Origin: JBMYTN01 sp049604415
GTDB lineage: Bacteria; Pseudomonadota; Alphaproteobacteria; Rhodospirillales; Rhodospirillaceae
Assembly: GCA_049604415.1 (NCBI GenBank)
Contig: JBMYTN010000001.1
Location: 1 to 64,000 of the forward strand
DNA: 64,000 nucleotides
Direction of reading: 5' to 3'
The notes below the pieces were generated by a model. That model had not been told where the DNA came from. It did not search any database and was given only the letters and a program-made list of their open reading frames with translations. The position numbers were made by a program, and so were the translations under genes. Below are positions 51,861-60,452 of the stretch, piece by piece. Position 1 is the stretch's first letter; each line of letters opens with the position of its first letter.

Positions 51861-52528
51861 TGACCTTGGAACAGTGGCCGTCGCCAGAGGCGGTGATCTT
51901 TGATTGGGACAACACCCTGATCGACAGTTGGCCCTGCATCCATATGGCAATCAATGCGACCATGAAGGCTATGGATATGCCGCAATGGACCCTGGAAGAA
52001 ACCCATGAACGGGTTGGCCTGTCCATGCGTGATGCCTTCCCAACCTTATTTGGCGACCGGTGGGAGGAGGCCCGAGATGTGTTTTACGCCGCATTTCGGG
52101 AAGCCCATCTGGACATGCTGGTTGCGTTGCCCAGTGCTGAGGCATTATTGCAACACTTAACCGATTCGATGCAATGCGCCCTCGTGGTCGTGTCCAACAA
52201 AACCGGTGGTTTTTTGCGGGAAGAGGTTACCGCCCTGGGGTGGGATCGCTACTTCCATTCCTTGGTGGGTGCAGGGGATGCTGCCAAGGACAAACCGGCC
52301 TTAGAACCTGTTCATATGGCATTGGAAGGATTGGAGTTATCGCCCCAACGGCACCTTTGGTGCATTGGCGACAGCTGGGTCGACATCGCCCTTGGCGCAG
52401 CCGCTGGAGCCAACACCGTTCTGTTGCGTCCCGACCCACCAAAAGACGAGGAATTCGATCAAAATCCACCAAATGAGTGGGTAAAAGATTGTAAAACCTT
52501 GTTGGAGCGGCTCAAAGAGCGGTCATAG
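51860..52528 (+). CDS. HAD-superfamily phosphatase (phosphoglycolate-phosphatase-like)
   Basis: The 222-residue enzyme has VIFDWDNTLIDSWPCIHMAI, giving the DxDxT nucleophile loop, then LVVVSNKTGGFLREEVTALG, AAKDKPALEPVHMALEGLEL, and CIGDSWVDIALGAAAGANTV with the acidic motif. The substrate is unknown. It is co-translated with dat and precedes hfq, an uncommon but syntenic position. Confidence 0.88.
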   Translation: MTLEQWPSPEAVIFDWDNTLIDSWPCIHMAINATMKAMDMPQWTLEETHERVGLSMRDAFPTLFGDRWEEARDVFYAAFREAHLDMLVALPSAEALLQHLTDSMQCALVVVSNKTGGFLREEVTALGWDRYFHSLVGAGDAAKDKPALEPVHMALEGLELSPQRHLWCIGDSWVDIALGAAAGANTVLLRPDPPKDEEFDQNPPNEWVKDCKTLLERLKERS

Positions 52529-52561
52529 CCGCAAAAATGCCAGGGTGACTGATCGAGGGGC

Positions 52562-52590
52562 TTGAACCATTCTTTGTTGCAGTGCACAAT
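52562..52590 (+). promoter_or_regulatory. Candidate hfq promoter
   Basis: TTGAAC (52562-52567), a 17-base spacer and CACAAT (52585-52590) form a plausible sigma-70 promoter in the 196-base gap before hfq, giving a 5' leader of about 125 bases. The strength of the -10 match is four of six. Confidence 0.5.
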
Positions 52591-52724
52591 GCAGCCGTCT
52601 TGCAGGAGGGCTCAGCCAATCCCCCTGTTTCGACAATACTGCGCAAGCAAGTGAACCTCCCGGCGTGGACTTCCTTCAAACCGGGTAAAGACAACAAAGA
52701 AGGCAAAAAAAGGGGGCAGCATTT

Positions 52725-52979
52725 ATGGCGGCCGAAAAATCGCAGAATGTTCAAGACGTGTTCTTGAATTACATCAGAAAGCACAAGGCTCCTGTCACCA
52801 TCTTTTTGGTTAATGGTGTGAAGCTGCAAGGTATTGTCACTTGGTTTGACAATTTCTCATTGCTCTTGCGGCGGGATGGCCATACCCAATTGGTCTATAA
52901 ACACGCGATTTCGACCATTATGCCGGCCCAACCGGTCCAATTGTTCGAACCGGGCCGCGAAGAAGCGGCTGAAGCGTAA
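52725..52979 (+). CDS. hfq: RNA chaperone Hfq
   Basis: The 84-residue hexameric RNA chaperone has Sm1 (SQNVQDVFLNYIRKHKAPVT then IFLVNGVKLQGIVTWFDNFS) and Sm2 (LVYKHAISTIMPAQPV with the YKHA motif). The acidic C-terminal tail is short. AAGGGGG ahead of ATG 52725 is a strong ribosome site. hflX normally follows directly, but here 347 bases intervene. Confidence 0.97.
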   Translation: MAAEKSQNVQDVFLNYIRKHKAPVTIFLVNGVKLQGIVTWFDNFSLLLRRDGHTQLVYKHAISTIMPAQPVQLFEPGREEAAEA

Positions 52980-53326
52980 GGTCTAAAACCTGAGGCTTCG
53001 GCCCTCTGTGCTGCAAGCTGGTCCCTTATGGTATGGGGGAGGGACCAGAGCATTTTGACTTAGTCAAAATGCGGAAGAAGCGGCAGGCGTTTGCGAAGCA
53101 AATGCCGAGAGCGCGTTTAAACACATTTTCAGCCGCTGTGGATACTGGGTGGGCATTTCGGAAATACGCCCAAGTACAGGAGCCTCTCTAGGTTCCGTAG
53201 AGCGCATCCCGCCGACGTCGAAAACCACGTTTCCTCGACAGCGCGGCGGTTCGACTGGTTCCGCCGAATGTCCTGTGGCAGAGTGGCCCGAACGGCTTAA
53301 CAACACGATAAACTGAGGCCACAGGT
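52980..53326. repeat. Hairpin-rich intergenic repeat block between hfq and hflX
   Basis: GGTCCCT/AGGGACC (53021-53027/53042-53048) could end hfq transcription. Then comes a perfect palindrome with arms GCATTTTGACT (53052-53062) and AGTCAAAATGC (53064-53074), a hairpin GGCGTTTGC/GCAAATGCC (about 53087-53107), and further arms near 53148-53170. The accumulation of small stem-loops resembles a dispersed intergenic repeat rather than a gene. Confidence 0.55.
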
Positions 53327-54661
53327 TTGGTAGATGGTTTTGCCTATGACGGGCCCCCGCCAGCGGCCCGGGCGATGGTTCTGCATCCTTCCCTAAAAAA
53401 ACGCGATCTGGACGCACGGGATCCGGAGTCCCGTTTGGCAGAAGCGGCCGGTCTGGCTCACGCCATCGATCTTGATATCCAGCATTGCGAAGTGGTTCCG
53501 GTGAACCGGCCCCGACCTGCGACCTATTTGGGTGGCGGGGCCGTTGAACGTCTGCGGGACCTGGTGGAAGAAGAAGATCTGCAATTGGCTGTCGTCGATT
53601 GTGCCCTGACACCGATCCAACAGCGCAATCTGGAAAAAGAGTGGTCATGCAAGGTCATCGACCGAACTGGTCTGATCCTGGAGATTTTTGGAGCCCGTGC
53701 CCGCACCGCTGAAGGCCGGATGCAGGTTGATCTTGCGCATCTGACCTATCAGCGCAGCCGGTTGGTGCGCAGCTGGACCCACTTGGAACGGCAGAAAGGC
53801 GGGTTCGGCTTTATGGGAGGGCCGGGGGAAACCCAGATTGAAATTGACCGCCGATTGATTGGCGAGCGCATTGCCAAATTGCGCCGGGACCTGGAGGAGG
53901 TTACCCGCACCCGAGGCCTTCACCGCGCCGCCCGAGCCCGCGTGCCTTATCCCACAATTGCGCTCGTCGGCTATACCAATGCCGGTAAGTCGACGCTTTT
54001 CAATACGTTAACCACGGGTGGCGTGTTGGCGGAAGACATGTTGTTCGCCACCTTGGACCCAACTATGCGGGCCTTATCCCTGCCCTCGGGGCGCAAGGTG
54101 ATTTTGTCCGATACGGTTGGTTTCGTCTCCGATCTTCCCCACGAGTTGGTGGCCGCGTTCCGGGCCACATTGGAGGAGGTGAAAGAAGCCGACCTGATTC
54201 TCCATGTACGGGATGTATCCGGGACCGATACGGATGCGCAGAAAGCCGATGTGGAGCAAGTTTTAGCCGATATGGAGTTGGGAGAAGACCGTGATGACCG
54301 CATGGTCGAGGTTCTCAACAAGGTGGATCGGCTATCCATCGAAGATCGCGAGGTTATTGAAAACAAAGCTAAAAGAGATGACAAGGCCGTTGTTGTTTCC
54401 GCTCTTGAAGGCATTGGGCTAGACCCCTTGCTCTCACTGATCGAAACCAATTTGGGGGCTAGGCGGGTGACGGTCCATCTGCAGATCCCGCAACGGGATG
54501 GGGCTGCCCAGGCCGCTGTTTATCGGCGGGGTGAGGTTATCGAGCGGGTGGATGGCGAAGAAAATGTCGAGATGACGGTGCGATTGGACCCTGAAGAGGT
54601 CGGTAGGCTGGACCCAGCCCATATTGTAACCCCCGAACAGCGCTCTGATGAGGCGCTCTAA
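53327..54661 (+). CDS. hflX: Ribosome-splitting GTPase HflX
   Basis: The 444-residue protein has the HflX N-terminal domain (RPATYLGGGAVERLRDLVEE, then CALTPIQQRNLEKEWSCKVI) and the glycine-rich linker GGFGFMGGPGETQIEIDRR. The G domain has G1 GYTNAGKST, G3 DTVGFVSDLP and G4 NKVD. The start is assigned to TTG 53327, since no ATG or GTG precedes the homology; this is uncertain. The stop codon lies in an 18-base palindrome. Confidence 0.93.
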   Translation: MVDGFAYDGPPPAARAMVLHPSLKKRDLDARDPESRLAEAAGLAHAIDLDIQHCEVVPVNRPRPATYLGGGAVERLRDLVEEEDLQLAVVDCALTPIQQRNLEKEWSCKVIDRTGLILEIFGARARTAEGRMQVDLAHLTYQRSRLVRSWTHLERQKGGFGFMGGPGETQIEIDRRLIGERIAKLRRDLEEVTRTRGLHRAARARVPYPTIALVGYTNAGKSTLFNTLTTGGVLAEDMLFATLDPTMRALSLPSGRKVILSDTVGFVSDLPHELVAAFRATLEEVKEADLILHVRDVSGTDTDAQKADVEQVLADMELGEDRDDRMVEVLNKVDRLSIEDREVIENKAKRDDKAVVVSALEGIGLDPLLSLIETNLGARRVTVHLQIPQRDGAAQAAVYRRGEVIERVDGEENVEMTVRLDPEEVGRLDPAHIVTPEQRSDEAL

Positions 54662-54676
54662 CTACATATGTAGTTA
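54659..54676. promoter_or_regulatory. 18-base perfect palindrome at the hflX stop
   Basis: TAACTACATATGTAGTTA (54659-54676) is perfectly palindromic and includes the hflX stop TAA. Its form suits a dimeric regulator operator. The nearest candidate target is the XRE-cupin gene 180 bases downstream. Confidence 0.5.
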
Positions 54677-54830
54677 AACCCGCAAAAACATTCCGGGTTC
54701 GCAAGTGGTTTTGTTTGGCCAATCTTCTTGAGCGCATCGACGACCAGGGTAATTCAACCATAAAGCTATATGGCAGAGAAACGTCACGGCAAAAAGGGGC
54801 CATGACGAACCATATTGGCCTTGTATTGAG

Positions 54831-54856
54831 ATCATATATGAGAATATTGTTCAAAT
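54831..54856 (+). promoter_or_regulatory. Repeated ATATGAG motif before the XRE-cupin gene
   Basis: ATATGAG occurs at 54836-54842 and again at 54855-54861 across the start codon, within the AT-rich stretch TCATATATGAGAATATTG. Autoregulation by the downstream XRE protein is plausible. No ribosome-binding sequence is visible before the ATG. Confidence 0.35.
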
Positions 54857-55441
54857 ATGAGCATTGAGACCGAAATTCGCACTCTCACACCGACTTTAGA
54901 CCATCGTATCGGCCAGTCCTTGAAGGACCTGCGACGCGAGCGCGGGTGGTCCCTTGAGGACCTTGCCAAACGGACCGGGGTCAGCCGGGCCACATTGTCC
55001 CGGGTCGAAGCCGCTGAGGTTAGCCCAACCACTGCCACATTGGCCAAGCTGTGCGCGGCCTTCGGCATCCAACTGTCCCATTTGATGTTGGAACTGGAAG
55101 ATGGCTTCACGCCTTTGATCCAGGCGGACAGGCAAACGGTTTGGCAAGACCCAGCCGGTGGCTTGACCCGTCGGTTGATCTCGCCACCGGCCCATGGCCT
55201 GAAAGCAGAGGTTCTGGAGTGCACTCTGGAGGCCGGTCAGGACCTGATTTACGAGCACCCACCAAAGTTGGGGCAAGAACATCACCTGTTGATGCTTTCA
55301 GGATCCCTCACGCTCAGCTTTGGCCCAACCGTCGTTCATCACCTGAAGTCAGGCGATTGCCTGCGCTACCGCCTGGATCGGGGCAATCGTTTCTCCACCT
55401 CGCCGGAGGAGGGCGCACGCTACCTCCTGGTCATCGTTTAG
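54857..55441 (+). CDS. XRE-family transcriptional regulator with cupin sensor domain
   Basis: The 194-residue protein has an HTH (IGQSLKDLRRERGWSLEDLA, then KRTGVSRATLSRVEAAEVSP). A cupin follows (LECTLEAGQDLIYEHPPKLG, then HHLLMLSGSLTLSFGPTVVH, LKSGDCLRYRLDRGNRFS). Members typically respond to small molecules and control adjacent genes. A GNAT acetyltransferase starts 18 bases downstream, so the two form a unit. Confidence 0.88.
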   Translation: MSIETEIRTLTPTLDHRIGQSLKDLRRERGWSLEDLAKRTGVSRATLSRVEAAEVSPTTATLAKLCAAFGIQLSHLMLELEDGFTPLIQADRQTVWQDPAGGLTRRLISPPAHGLKAEVLECTLEAGQDLIYEHPPKLGQEHHLLMLSGSLTLSFGPTVVHHLKSGDCLRYRLDRGNRFSTSPEEGARYLLVIV

Positions 55442-55459
55442 CGCCAAAGGATCTTCGCT

Positions 55460-56038
55460 ATGGTCCCCACAGATCAAAAGGACGGTGCTCTAAGTGCCTC
55501 ACAGACATTGGACATCGATCTCGTCCGTCCGCCCATAGAGGCTGCGCTGTTGGATGGCCTGGCCGACTTGCTTCAGGCTTGCGTTGAAGCCGGGGCGAGT
55601 GTGAATTTCGTCATGCCCTTCACGAACGATCAAGCGAAGCTCTATTGGCAGCAGAAGGTTTTCCCGGGCGTGCATGAAGGGTTGATTGACCTGTTGGTCG
55701 CCAGAGACCCCGCCAGGGGAGGCACCATAGTCGGAACCGTGATGATTAATCGTGACACACCCCCCAATCAACCCCATCGTGCGGATGTGGCGAAACTTTT
55801 GGTCCATCCCCTGGCTCGGCGTCGTGGGGTGGGACGAGCCCTGATGAATCGGCTTGAGGATGTGGCCCGGGCGTCCGACCTGAAATTGCTGGTGCTCGAT
55901 ACCCGGACCGGTGATACCGCCGAGCCGCTTTATCGGTCCATGGGGTATCAAACCTTGGGATCGATCCCGGGATTCAGTCTTGACCCGCTGGGGTCAGGTC
56001 GTCTGGATGCCTCGACATTTATGTTCAAGCCCCTCTGA
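55460..56038 (+). CDS. GNAT-family N-acetyltransferase
   Basis: The 192-residue protein has the acetyl-CoA-binding motif VAKLLVHPLARRRGVGRALM (the R/Q-x-x-G-x-G/A loop as RRGVGRA), then LKLLVLDTRTGDTAEPLYRS and MGYQTLGSIPGFSLDP. The substrate is unknown. It shares a transcript with the XRE-cupin gene, an arrangement also seen in other bacteria. Confidence 0.85.
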   Translation: MVPTDQKDGALSASQTLDIDLVRPPIEAALLDGLADLLQACVEAGASVNFVMPFTNDQAKLYWQQKVFPGVHEGLIDLLVARDPARGGTIVGTVMINRDTPPNQPHRADVAKLLVHPLARRRGVGRALMNRLEDVARASDLKLLVLDTRTGDTAEPLYRSMGYQTLGSIPGFSLDPLGSGRLDASTFMFKPL

Positions 56039-56428
56039 TGGGAGGGTCCTCTGCTGTCCAGAAATGTCTACTAGTAGAAGGTGGTCTGAGGCGGTCGTTC
56101 CGGCAGCGGTTTTACAATCAAGAGAAGTCTAAGCACGCCATAAAAGAAACACACATAGAGGGTACTGAGAAGTATAAACAAACAATAAGGGTTACATTTT
56201 GACTATTACGTCACACGTAACAGATTAACCCATTCTTAACACTTTTTGAATCTGCCCGCGCACCCATGCACCAATCCTCGGATGTGTGATGTGGAATGGG
56301 TCGGTTTCGAACCCTCGGGCCGAGCAGCGTCAGGCCGAAAACTGGGACCAGCGCCTTCACATCGGTCATTTTCTACTAGTAGATCTGTGATACACTCCGC
56401 TCCGAAGCCGATGAGAAGGAGGGTCCAG
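56039..56428. promoter_or_regulatory. 390-base control region with palindromic sites
   Basis: TCTACTAGTAGA occurs twice as a perfect 12-base palindrome (56067-56078 and 56372-56383), and TTACGTCACACGTAA (56206-56220) is a 6+3+6 inverted repeat. The second 12-mer lies 46 bases before the next gene and may overlap its promoter. No ORF in this stretch has both a ribosome site and a credible protein. Confidence 0.5.
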
Positions 56429-56698
56429 ATGGCGACAAACCGGAGCCAAGCCCGCTGGCGGGCCAAAAACAAGATGGTTAAACGCCAGCTCAATGTGATG
56501 GCGCGGAAGTTTGTCCATGAGATCCTTGAGGACGTCTCCGAGGCCCAAGCACTGAAGGGCAAGGCTGAGGCAGTTACCTATTGTGCCTTCATCACCCTAG
56601 CCCTGCAGCAACATGCTGCCAACAATCCAGAGGCGGCAAAGCTGCTCCAACTCTATGGCGAAGCCTATCGATCAGATCGGGACATTCTGGCTCCATGA
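56429..56698 (+). CDS. Small basic protein of unknown function
   Basis: The 89-residue protein (MATNRSQARWRAKNKMVKRQ, then LNVMARKFVHEILEDVSEAQ, ALKGKAEAVTYCAFITLALQ, QHAANNPEAAKLLQLYGEAY) has a basic N-terminus with a KRQLNVMARKFVHE strand-helix reminiscent of ribbon-helix-helix DNA-binding proteins. That resemblance is only suggestive. AAGGAGGG before ATG 56429 is a very strong ribosome site. Palindromes upstream could be its own operator. Confidence 0.65.
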   Translation: MATNRSQARWRAKNKMVKRQLNVMARKFVHEILEDVSEAQALKGKAEAVTYCAFITLALQQHAANNPEAAKLLQLYGEAYRSDRDILAP

Positions 56699-56798
56699 TC
56701 GATCAGCGCCCAGAAAGATCGACTGGGCTCTTTAAGGCCAATTTTCCTAAGGATTTAAAAGGCTTGGGCCAAATGGGAAGCCAGGGTAAAACCTCCCT

Positions 56799-57653
56799 AT
56801 GACAGAGACCATAGACAGCATTCTCGGCGCCATTAACCCTGCCGCCGTAACCAAACTGATCCGTGATGCCGTAGAGGCCGAGATCCTGCCTCGGTTCCGC
56901 AATCTCAGCGAAGGCCAGATCCAGACCAAATCCGGACCGATGGATATGGTCACGGAAGCCGATATTGAGGCGGAGCGGGCGCTGACCAAAAGCTTACAAT
57001 CCTATCTTCCCGGTTCCGTCGTGGTCGGAGAGGAAGCGGTGTTTGCGGATGGCTCGATCATTCAGCGCCTTGCCGGGGCGCATCCGGTCTGGATCATCGA
57101 TCCCGTTGACGGAACCGGAAATTTTACCCGGGGGGATGTCCGCTTCGGCTGCATCGTGGCGTTGGCCTATCAAGGCCAAACCATCGCCGGATGGATTGAT
57201 GATTGTGTGGCAGACCGCACCACCCATGCGGTTTTGGGCCAAGGCTGCTGGGAAGGCGGGCAACGCTGTCTGCCAGCACCGGACGGCCCAACAGACTTAG
57301 GCGCCTGCAGCGGCTATGCGGGTGGGCAGCCGGTCAAAAAGGCCCTGACACCGCATATGAAGCAGGTCGAGCGGGTGACATCAGCGGCCCATGTTTACTT
57401 GTCCTTGATCCGAGGCTCAGCCCAGATTGGGGGCTTTACCCGATTAAATTCTTGGGATCACGCGGCGGGATTATTGATGATCAAGGAGTGGGGTGGGGTG
57501 GCGCGGATGCTCGATGGATCCGACTATGCCCCGGTGATGACGACCGGGGCGGTCTTGTCCGCCTCCTCGGAAGCCCTGTGGCAAGCAGCGGCCAGTCCTT
57601 TGTCCAAGCTGCCATCCCTGCCCGAGGTGACCAGGATGACGGCGGCCCAATAG
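56799..57653 (+). CDS. Inositol-monophosphatase family phosphatase
   Basis: The 284-residue enzyme has SGPMDMVTEADIEAERALTK, GEEAVFADG, the metal motif WIIDPVDGTGNFTRGDVRFG, and C-terminal NSWDHAAGLLMIKEWGGVAR. All Mg-binding positions (E, D-x-x-D-G-T, D) are kept. Members act on inositol phosphate, histidinol phosphate or PAP; the substrate cannot be told from the sequence. Confidence 0.88.
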   Translation: MTETIDSILGAINPAAVTKLIRDAVEAEILPRFRNLSEGQIQTKSGPMDMVTEADIEAERALTKSLQSYLPGSVVVGEEAVFADGSIIQRLAGAHPVWIIDPVDGTGNFTRGDVRFGCIVALAYQGQTIAGWIDDCVADRTTHAVLGQGCWEGGQRCLPAPDGPTDLGACSGYAGGQPVKKALTPHMKQVERVTSAAHVYLSLIRGSAQIGGFTRLNSWDHAAGLLMIKEWGGVARMLDGSDYAPVMTTGAVLSASSEALWQAAASPLSKLPSLPEVTRMTAAQ

Positions 57654-57695
57654 GGCGGAACGCCCGTATTGCTCATCTGCGCGGCTCGGAAAAGT

Positions 57696-58469
57696 CTAAT
57701 TCGGGGTTGGAATGCTGCCCGAGGCTGAGGATCCGCTGGGCCCCGGCGCTGTCGGTGTGCCCTGAACCGGGGTTGCGGTCGGGCGATCCAAGCGCACTTC
57801 CAAATAGGGCGGCTTGTCGCGCAGGGATCTTAGGATCCAATCATAGACCACATAGGACCCAAAACCCCGAGGCTTGGTGGCCAGTGCATTGCCGCGCAGG
57901 GCCACCGCGTCGGTGACCACCCGGAACTTGCCACTGAAATCGACCTTGGCATCGAGCAATTGTTGCCGATGGGAGGCGCTGAGCACCCGGCCTTTGATTT
58001 CCACTCGGCCATCTTCATAGGAAGACAGGGTGATGATCTGCTCATTGCGGCGGATAAAGATGACATCAGACCGCTCGCCGAGTTGGCCAGTTTTTTCGTA
58101 ATAGACCCGGAATCGTCCGCGTCCAAGCGGTTCAACGGACTTCATCGCCCGGTCCCGTTGCAGGTCGCGGACCAGCATTTCGGTGGTTTCGGCGACCTCG
58201 TCCGGGGTCAGATTGCCGTCGCGGATGTCTTCATAAAGCGGCACCCAAAGCACATCTCCGCGATAGATGATGCCATAGGCACCGGTCTTGGAGAGCCGGA
58301 TCTCAGCCAAAAAATTGTCCGGCATATAGCAGCTGGTCAGGAGAGGCAGCAGGAGCAGCAGCCACAGCTTTGCCCAGGGTTTGGGGGATGACGCGTCACG
58401 GCATCCCCACCCCTTGGGTCTGATCGGGCTTAATCGCCGGATCGCTCGCTGTGCTTGGCCTCCAGCCAA
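57696..58469 (-). CDS. Lipoprotein of unknown function downstream of mazG
   Basis: The protein has up to 257 residues, with signal and lipobox LWLLLLLPLLTSCYMPDNF (TSC at the cleavage site). A mature domain of mixed strands follows (GAYGIIYRGDVLWVPLYEDI, IFIRRNEQIITLSSYEDGRV, ALRGNALATKPRGFGSYVVY), and a proline-rich tail ends it. The first in-frame start is TTG 58469, inside mazG. The signal peptide then begins at about residue 33, so the true start may be a rarer codon closer to it. Family not recognised. Confidence 0.65.
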   Translation of the reverse strand: MAGGQAQRAIRRLSPIRPKGWGCRDASSPKPWAKLWLLLLLPLLTSCYMPDNFLAEIRLSKTGAYGIIYRGDVLWVPLYEDIRDGNLTPDEVAETTEMLVRDLQRDRAMKSVEPLGRGRFRVYYEKTGQLGERSDVIFIRRNEQIITLSSYEDGRVEIKGRVLSASHRQQLLDAKVDFSGKFRVVTDAVALRGNALATKPRGFGSYVVYDWILRSLRDKPPYLEVRLDRPTATPVQGTPTAPGPSGSSASGSIPTPN

Positions 58470-59299
58470 AGTGCTTCCATCTCCTCCAAACTGCTGTCCT
58501 GGGGCCCGCGATTGGTTTCCGCCAAGCGGCGTTCCACATAGCCAAACCGTTGGGTCACCTTGGCGTTGGTCCGGGCCAAGGCCTGATCAGGATCGACCCC
58601 AATCATACGCGCGAGTTGGACAGCGGCGAACAACAGATCACCGGTTTCATCTTCCAAGCGGTCCGGATCAGCCTCTGGCAGCTCCTTGCGTAATTCTTCC
58701 AGTTCTTCCAGCAGTTTGGCAATCATCTCTTCGGGGTTGGGCCAATCAAACCCCACCCGCGCCAATCGCTTGCCTATTTTCAGGCTCCGGGTCGAGGCGG
58801 GCAGGGTCACCGCCACATCATCGAGGACGCTGGCAACCCGGCCTTCCGCAGCAGCCCGAGCGGACCGTTCTATCTGCTTGCGCGCCTCCCAAGCCTGGTT
58901 TTGCGCATCCGCATCGGCAATGCTGGCATCGCCAAACACATGGGGATGCCGATTGATCAGTTTTTCCGCTGCCGCAGCGGCGATGTCCTGGAAGTCATAC
59001 AGGCCGTCTTCTTCGGCGAAGCGGGCGTAATAGACCACCTGGAACAACAGATCGCCCAGCTCGCCCTTTAAATCTTCCAGATCGCCCCGGGCTATGGCAT
59101 CGGCCACTTCATAGGCTTCTTCAATGGTATGCGGGGCAATCGTGGCATAAGTCTGGTCAAGGTCCCAGGGGCAGCCTTTTTCCGGATCCCGCAGGCAGGC
59201 CATGACCGCCAACAGCCGAGGCAGGGGCTCACCGGGCAGATGATCCGGATTGAACCCCCGAATTGTGGGTTGGTCAGATGGTTGGTCAGAGGCGCTCAT
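58430..59299 (-). CDS. mazG: Nucleoside triphosphate pyrophosphohydrolase MazG
   Basis: The 289-residue protein has two MazG repeats: CPWDLDQTYATIAPHTIEEA, YEVADAI, then LKGELGDLLFQVVYYARFAE with the EExxE-type metal ligands, and NPEEMIAKLLEELEELRKEL, EDETGDLLFAAVQLARMIGV. It removes aberrant NTPs. The start overlaps the speE stop by four bases. A C-terminal acidic extension follows the second domain. Confidence 0.95.
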   Translation of the reverse strand: MSASDQPSDQPTIRGFNPDHLPGEPLPRLLAVMACLRDPEKGCPWDLDQTYATIAPHTIEEAYEVADAIARGDLEDLKGELGDLLFQVVYYARFAEEDGLYDFQDIAAAAAEKLINRHPHVFGDASIADADAQNQAWEARKQIERSARAAAEGRVASVLDDVAVTLPASTRSLKIGKRLARVGFDWPNPEEMIAKLLEELEELRKELPEADPDRLEDETGDLLFAAVQLARMIGVDPDQALARTNAKVTQRFGYVERRLAETNRGPQDSSLEEMEALWLEAKHSERSGD

Positions 59300-60150
59300 G
59301 CCATGCCTGCCCGCTTGCGAATGAAGGGCGGCAAGGCAAAGGCGGCCTCATGCACCTCGGCACTATAATAGTCAAACGACAGTCCAGAGGCTGCGACCCG
59401 ATCCGTCAAAGCGTCTGGCTTTTTCAGGCCAGCGTCTTCGGAGGCCCAGCCCAGGGTCATAAACCCGCCCGCATAGGTCGGAACGACCGTAAGATAGAAG
59501 GTGGCTTCCGCAAACCCTGCGGCTTGCAGATTGTCATGGATCAGCTTGGCCTCGTCCCCCTGCAGGAAGGGGACGCCCCCTTGTAGGGTGAGAATGCCGC
59601 CCGGGCCCAATCTTGCCCGGCAGTCGCCATAAAAGTCTGCGGTGAACAATCCAGCCGCCGGACCAAAGGGGTCGGTGCTGTCAATGATGATCACATCCCA
59701 TTGGTCCGGGCTGGTTTTCATGAACTCAATGCCATCGGCAATGATCACCTGGCCTCGAGGGTCATCAAAAGCGCCTTTGCTCAAGGCGGGCAGGTGGGTT
59801 TTGGAAAAATCGACCACATCTGGATCGATTTCCACCATGGTCGCCGAGGCTACGCTCTGGTGGCGCAGCACTTCCCGCAAAGTGCCGCCATCACCGCCGC
59901 CAATGATCAGCACCCGCTTGGCCGCCCCGTGACCGAATAGGGGCACATGGACCAGCATTTCATGATAGGCCGGTTCGTCGCCCTCGGTCAGCTGAATGAC
60001 CCCATCCAAGATCATCACCCGGCCATAGGTTTGGTTTTCAAAAATCACCAAATCCTGCAACCCGGTATTGTCCCGATGGAACACCTTCTCGGCCTTGAAG
60101 GTTTGTTGCCAATTGGGATGGAGGGTTTCGGAAAACCATTGCTCACTCAT
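59296..60150 (-). CDS. speE: Spermidine synthase SpeE
   Basis: The 284-residue aminopropyltransferase has MSEQWFSETLHPNWQQTFKA, MILDGVIQLTEGDEPAYHEM, the SAM-like nucleotide motif VLIIGGGDGGTLREVLRH, and VIIIDSTDPFGPAAGLFTAD. It transfers aminopropyl from decarboxylated SAM to putrescine. ATG 60150 is chosen over a start 13 codons upstream because the family begins there. It is divergent from speD, which makes its co-substrate. Confidence 0.95.
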   Translation of the reverse strand: MSEQWFSETLHPNWQQTFKAEKVFHRDNTGLQDLVIFENQTYGRVMILDGVIQLTEGDEPAYHEMLVHVPLFGHGAAKRVLIIGGGDGGTLREVLRHQSVASATMVEIDPDVVDFSKTHLPALSKGAFDDPRGQVIIADGIEFMKTSPDQWDVIIIDSTDPFGPAAGLFTADFYGDCRARLGPGGILTLQGGVPFLQGDEAKLIHDNLQAAGFAEATFYLTVVPTYAGGFMTLGWASEDAGLKKPDALTDRVAASGLSFDYYSAEVHEAAFALPPFIRKRAGMA

Positions 60151-60377
60151 AGGGTCAGTCGCTCTCTGATGTCTGGGAAAGGGCCGCAAGGGGGGAGAGA
60201 CTCCAGCTTGCGCATTTGAGGAAAGGCTGTCCCAGAGAGTGGGGGCATCGACCGGGTCTGTCCAGTTCCGATCCCGGCGAGGACTATGACAGAACTGTTA
60301 CAGAGTGCATTGCGTGACAAAGGCGCAACAGGTGCGCCTTTGCTCTGTGAAATTTTCAGAAAATGCACTGTTTTCTC

Positions 60378-60405
60378 TTGCACCTAACCCGGAAGTCCTT
60401 ATGTT
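60378..60405 (+). promoter_or_regulatory. Candidate speD promoter
   Basis: TTGCAC (60378-60383), 16 bases and TATGTT (60400-60405) make a moderate sigma-70 promoter. Transcription would begin near 60412, at the edge of the following hairpin. Confidence 0.4.
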
Positions 60406-60414
60406 CCCGCTCTC

Positions 60415-60452
60415 ACGCTCCCGGGGCAGACACTTGGGAGCGTTTGATTTTT
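60415..60452 (+). terminator. Terminator-like hairpin in the speD leader
   Basis: ACGCTCCC (60415-60422) and GGGAGCGT (60436-60443) pair across a 13-base loop, followed by TTTGATTTTT. It lies about 85 bases before the speD start on the same strand. Transcription from upstream would therefore be cut unless the hairpin is prevented. An attenuation role is inferred. Confidence 0.6.

Noticed and set aside
53064..53648. Minus-strand 194-codon frame between hfq and hflX
   Set aside because: It overlaps the first 320 bases of hflX and the hairpin-rich repeat, and the translation lacks family features.
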